This document shows positions 29,386 through 32,948 of a stretch of 32,948 nucleotides of DNA, piece after piece (positions within the stretch are counted from its first letter, which is position 1; each line of letters opens with the position of its first letter). Made by a program: the position numbers and the translations under genes. The notes beneath the pieces are model-generated. The model did no database searches. It saw only the letters and a program-made list of their open reading frames with translations, and had not been told where the DNA came from. The DNA is from Chara braunii (lineage: Eukaryota; Streptophyta; Charophyceae; Charales; Characeae): NCBI GenBank assembly GCA_003427395.1, contig BFEA01000534.1:156831-189778 (forward strand), written 5' to 3'.

Positions 29386-31293
29386 ATGGAGGAAGGAGAG
29401 GGTGGGCAGGAAAGATGGGGGGGAGGATATACGGCTGGTGAAGGTGGCGGGGAAGGAGGAGGAGGAGGAGGAGGAGGAGGAGGAGGAGGAGGAGGAGGAG
29501 GAGGCTGCATGGAGTGGGAGCGAGGGCTCCCGGCGACCGAGGAACTGACCCCGCTGAATCAGACTTTGATTGATCCCTTGTTGGCGCACGCATTCAGCAT
29601 CAGCGAAGGGGGGTTTCCGGGCGGAGGAGGAACAGAGGAGGCTGCCGGTGTGGCAAATGGCGGCGCGGGGAGGTGGGCGGTGCCACCTTCGGTCTTCTCC
29701 TTTCTCGACAGCAGCTCTAAAGGTGGTGGTGTGAAGGGAGGAGGAGCAGGTGGCAACAAAACGAGCGGAGGGAAAGGGAGCGCGCTCCAGTTGTTTGGAA
29801 TGAACGGCGCGGGATCAAATCCCGAGGAAGAGGCGGCATTTTCCTCGTTTGACCAGTATGCCAATCGATTCAATCCGGCGTCAGAGGAGAGAGGAGGTAG
29901 AGAAGGGGGAGGCGGCGAATTGAATGAGAGCAGGGGGGAGGAGGAACAGGGAACCGAGGGGACTTTCGAGAACGCGGAGGACGCGGGGGATGGTGGCGCA
30001 GTGTTCAAGGAGCGGCCGGACGGTGCTGCTGCACCACCAGGGGGGGGAGGGGTTAGCGCGGGGAGAGTGGCGTCGCCGAACGACGCCGCGGCGCAAGTGC
30101 AGGGCTTAGCAGCGGAGGGGGGAAGTCATCTCTACGGCGTCGGCGGCCATATCTCCTCTGCTTCCACCGACGGATGCGGGGAAGGGGAGGGAGGCGGGGC
30201 CGGGAACGGCTTCAACTTCTCGCCCTCGTCCGTGAGAGGCAACGTGTACGCGGCGACGGCATCGATCCAGCAACATCAGTCTCATCATGTTCAGCAAGCG
30301 CAGCATCAGAACGGGACGCGCTCAGACAGCAATAACGGGGGCGACGGGGGCGCTGGTTGTGGCGCAGCAGCCGGAAGCCATGTGGTTAATGGGGTGAGCA
30401 ACCTAAGCTCCCTGGGCGGAAGCGGGGCCGGAGTGGGAAGCGGAGCGGGGGGAGCAGAGGGGGGGGTTAAGAAGGTAAAGAAGCCGGGCCAGGATCCCGA
30501 TTGCGATGACGTGGACTCGGGGGGCATGCCCCCCCTCAGCAATCGTTCTGACAGCAGCGACGATCCCGTCCCGCGTACCCTGAAGCGGCCGCGCCTTGTC
30601 TGGACGCCCCAACTTCATAAGCGATTTGTTGATGCCGTCAGCCATTTGGGTATCAAGAACGCGGTTCCGAAGACAATAATGCAATTGATGAACGTCGAAG
30701 GATTGACGAGGGAGAACGTGGCCAGCCACCTGCAGAAGTACAGGCTGTACTTGAAGAGGTTGCCCACGGAGGGACCCAGCGCGGGAGTGGAGCTGTTTGG
30801 AGGATTACCGCAGCCGCGGGCGGCGACTCCCGCGACGGCGGCGGCGGCGGCGGCCGCCGCCGCCGCCGTGGGGTTGACGTGTGGAGGAGTTCATTACGCG
30901 CAGCACAGGGACGCGGAGATTGCGCCGCACGCGGGGGGATTGTTTGGGGACGCAAGTGGCCATATGCCACCGACGCCGGCGGCTGTCGTTCTGTCGCACA
31001 CCGGATTCTTGGGTGCGCCGATGAAACCGGCGCCCCCTGCTGGCGCTGGCGCAGGTGCCGCCATGCAGGGGGCACAAGGAACAGGCGGCGGCGGAGGGGC
31101 ACCAGGGGGCACAGCAGCACCAAACGGGGGTCCTGTGCTCGATTACCACATGTATAAAGGCTATTGTAGCTCGGGGGTACTAGGGGGCAGAACTGGTGTG
31201 CCTGACTCTTGCGGAATAGAACAGCATAATGTGGACTCCCCTTCTTCCTCCAAGATGTTGAGTTTGTTCCCGACCAGTAGCGTGGGGTCTTGA
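29386..31293 (+). CDS. LUX: LUX ARRHYTHMO/PCL1-type GARP (MYB-like) transcription factor
   Basis: A 635-residue nuclear DNA-binding protein of the LUX/PCL1/BOA class. In land plants LUX joins ELF3 and ELF4 in the evening complex, which represses clock and growth genes through GAT(A/T)CG sites. The GARP domain is residues 400-459: [15 protein letters not shown], then [20 protein letters not shown], with the SHLQKYR signature at 447-453. A second LUX hallmark is at residues 43-73 ([15 protein letters not shown]... then AHAFSIS). GPSA and LF follow the domain, also as in LUX. The rest is low complexity: Gly17 at 24-40 from (GGA)16GGC, an acidic Gly-rich part, a His/Gln patch ([12 protein letters not shown]), and about ten Ala at 485-494. 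At 635 residues it is about twice the land-plant length. The first ATG is 29386; the frame is open upstream but only GTG (29344) is available. M42 (29509) is an alternative start. No introns are needed. Confidence 0.93.
   Translation: MEEGEGGQERWGGGYTAGEGGGEGGGGGGGGGGGGGGGGGCMEWERGLPATEELTPLNQTLIDPLLAHAFSISEGGFPGGGGTEEAAGVANGGAGRWAVPPSVFSFLDSSSKGGGVKGGGAGGNKTSGGKGSALQLFGMNGAGSNPEEEAAFSSFDQYANRFNPASEERGGREGGGGELNESRGEEEQGTEGTFENAEDAGDGGAVFKERPDGAAAPPGGGGVSAGRVASPNDAAAQVQGLAAEGGSHLYGVGGHISSASTDGCGEGEGGGAGNGFNFSPSSVRGNVYAATASIQQHQSHHVQQAQHQNGTRSDSNNGGDGGAGCGAAAGSHVVNGVSNLSSLGGSGAGVGSGAGGAEGGVKKVKKPGQDPDCDDVDSGGMPPLSNRSDSSDDPVPRTLKRPRLVWTPQLHKRFVDAVSHLGIKNAVPKTIMQLMNVEGLTRENVASHLQKYRLYLKRLPTEGPSAGVELFGGLPQPRAATPATAAAAAAAAAAVGLTCGGVHYAQHRDAEIAPHAGGLFGDASGHMPPTPAAVVLSHTGFLGAPMKPAPPAGAGAGAAMQGAQGTGGGGGAPGGTAAPNGGPVLDYHMYKGYCSSGVLGGRTGVPDSCGIEQHNVDSPSSSKMLSLFPTSSVGS
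29455..29505 (+). repeat. (GGA)16 trinucleotide repeat coding for poly-glycine
   Basis: GGA repeats sixteen times in frame and ends with GGC, giving seventeen glycines (residues 24-40) just before C41-M42 and the conserved EWERGLP motif. Slippage would change protein length without breaking the frame. Confidence 0.95.
30839..30868. repeat. 30-bp perfect GC palindrome inside the poly-alanine codons
   Basis: Alanine codons switch from GCG to GCC half-way. CGGCGGCGGCGGCGG (30839-30853) is therefore followed by its exact complement CCGCCGCCGCCGCCG (30854-30868), with no loop. It lies 76 bp past the GARP domain codons of the LUX-like gene. Confidence 0.95.
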
Positions 31294-32903
31294 TTGCGGT
31301 CTCTCTCTACAGCCACTTTTGAAAATTCCTTTGCTTAGTCTTACGTCATTGGATTGGATCCCCCACCACCATCGTCACTTGCATGATCTGACACCAATCT
31401 TTATCAGCACCATCATCGTCGTTTTAGTAGTCGTTTGCATTTATCGTCGACCCCAGCCGCTATCAACTGTTGATGCGCCCTTCCCTGATTGAGTTAACAA
31501 TGCGCCCATCAATCAACCAATCAATCAATCAATCAACAGCCCAATGAAGCAACCATCACGGTTATGCTGTAAAATCCATCAGTCGTCTCTTTGTTACTTG
31601 GCTCCCTCCTCTAGGAACGCAAGCGAGTAGGAGGACGAGATTGCTAGGTAGGGGGAGGTCTTCGTGTTCGTTGTCCATGGCCCTGCCCCCGGACTTGCTG
31701 CGGCCAATCAATCAATCAACCGCTTTGTTGATTGGCTTTGGCGCTTTGCTTTGGCATCATCTTGAGATCTATCCCGATCTTGATGTGCGATGATATATAT
31801 AGAACATGCCTGTTACGTTCACATACTCCCTCTCTGCCGACTACGATTTACCGGGCAGCTCTGTTTGACTATATATGTATATTTGCAATTGCTTGCGTGA
31901 GAGGCGAGAGCACGACTCAGGAGTTACGCTCAAAACTTGTATTTTACACTATGTTCTGCAGCGGAGCGGTGGCAATCGCAGCCGCGGATGACGTGCCTTG
32001 TCATGAACGCTTGTCTTGCTCGCCGACCCACCACCTGATTCATGTTGGTTATCGTGGTGCTAGAGTCATTGGCTCAAATTCATGTCGTAGATTAGGATGA
32101 GGTAATTTGCGTCATGGTGGGATGGACTGGCAGCTCTGGAGGATCGAGAAAGGGAAACAGCACGCTTGCAACAAGTCACTGCCAATTACTGATGTATGAA
32201 TCGTCCCTTTGGCACGAGTGACCGATGAACCCTGTGTTCTATCTTCTTCCGCGATTCGGTTCGCAACCCCGCCCCCCCGCGGATCGCTCTTCTATAGCCT
32301 CTTCTCCTGTCCGATCTTTGGTAGGCATTTGCTGCCTCCAGTCTGCGCGCGTTGTTCTTTTGTTTGTCGGCGTGCGCTCCTCTTAACTGGCGTGTCGTAG
32401 TGGATAGGTAGTATTCTTCTCTGTTCTTCACTCTTCCCCCCTCCCCGGTCTGTCTCTTGGTGTGCGTTGAATGTAGCCGTTTTGTTTATACTCTCATCAG
32501 ATTTCCAGAGGTTCCTTTTCGGTTGGATGTCTGTACTCGCGCTTTCTGGTTTCGCTACGTGTTGCTTCACTCGATACGCTACGGCACGCTGCATCTGGTC
32601 ATGTGGTTGAAGCGCGGGTTTGTCATAGGTTGGCTGGAGCACTTTCTGTGTCTCTCATCCGTACATTCATCGTCCGCAAGGCCGTCATCGCCTAGCCATG
32701 GCGCGGGAGGTTGCGCTTGCCGTGACTGAGGATTGACCGGAACCTCCGCTTGCACACCTTCTTACACGCGCGAGTCTTGAGTGCGAGCGGCTTCGCAGAG
32801 ACCTAATCTATCTCAGCACCGCATGCGCATGCGCCCCAACAACACTCTGCGTGCGTCTTTGTGCTTCTTTTTGTGTTTTTGTGCGTGTGAGATACAGTGG
32901 GAG

Positions 32904-32905
<2 letters not shown>
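31294..32905. other. 3' flank of the LUX-like gene, no gene called
   Basis: No recognisable gene. I saw no AATAAA in the first 800 bp; a TGTAAA (31569-31574), a weak candidate poly(A) signal, follows the tetranucleotide repeat. A 122-codon plus-strand frame (31732-32100) opens at TTG and has no domain. Frames at 32186-32729 on both strands overlap each other and look like chance. Confidence 0.45.
31509..31536. repeat. (AATC)n tetranucleotide repeat
   Basis: Imperfect AATC repeats in the 3' flank of the LUX-like gene. A second shorter AATC run at 31706-31719 forms the left arm of a hairpin: GCCAATCAA (31703-31711) pairs with TTGATTGGC (31728-31736). Confidence 0.85.

Positions 32906-32948
<43 letters not shown>
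32906..32948. repeat. (TG)n microsatellite at the right window end
   Basis: A perfect TG run reaches the last base of the window. With the AC run at position 1 it shows that both window ends stop in simple sequence. Confidence 0.97.

Noticed and set aside
28834-29589. Long minus-strand frame with poly-Ser and poly-Phe
   Set aside because: It is the antisense of the (GGA)n repeat and the poly(A) run at the start of the LUX-like gene.
29559-31149. Several minus-strand and shifted frames over the LUX-like gene
   Set aside because: Antisense shadows of a GC-rich coding region; the plus-strand frame has conserved domains and the others do not.
31732-32100. Plus-strand 122-codon frame after the LUX-like gene
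   Set aside because: It starts at TTG, has no domain, and no in-frame ATG occurs until codon 18.

Overview
This window looks like nuclear DNA of a green-lineage (streptophyte) eukaryote. It is a repeat-rich, AT-leaning stretch carrying one clear gene near its right end. The organism call rests on that gene, a LUX/PCL1-type GARP transcription factor of the plant circadian clock. A charophyte alga such as Chara, or a bryophyte, is my best guess from the large decayed-repeat fraction and long microsatellites, but the sequence does not prove it. Both ends of the window are dinucleotide runs, (AC)n on the left and (GT)n on the right, so it may be a whole contig that stops in simple repeats.

Layout, left to right. 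1-3,000 holds repeats only: a GGGG(C/T)ATTTTGCAAA-type element (68-308), a fold-back element (325-701), a ~103-bp satellite (828-1165) and a degenerate A-rich array (1330-2560). 3,000-5,470 shows no gene; it has a GC-richer block at 3,880-4,290. 5,472-6,110 is a 53/54-bp minisatellite with a serine/proline-rich reading frame. 6,360-8,470 is rich in hairpins and contains a decayed U6 snRNA copy on the minus strand. 8,540-11,020 is a LINE whose 5' part is inverted relative to its 3' part. 11,020-15,600 holds unassigned decayed sequence, dispersed repeats, three long TC/GA microsatellites, a 241-bp duplication joined by a single N, and a 230-bp tandem pair. A second, full-length U6 relic sits at 15,636-15,728. 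17,150-20,060 is a plus-strand LINE interrupted by two palindromic elements, one of them a 574-bp MITE flanked by TA at a recoverable insertion point. 22,850-24,710 is a minus-strand LINE of another type. 25,757-27,288 holds tandem duplications and a 296-bp terminal-inverted-repeat element related to the repeat at 68-308.

27,500-31,300 is the GC-rich gene zone. The LUX-like gene is an uninterrupted 635-codon frame (29,386-31,293) with a TATA-like box about 250 bp upstream. About 1 kb upstream, a G-box, a LUX-binding-site hexamer and an evening-element-like motif lie within 47 bp. 31,294-32,948 has no convincing gene. The transposon fragments are all broken by stops and frameshifts, so the LUX-like gene is the only locus I expect to be functional.
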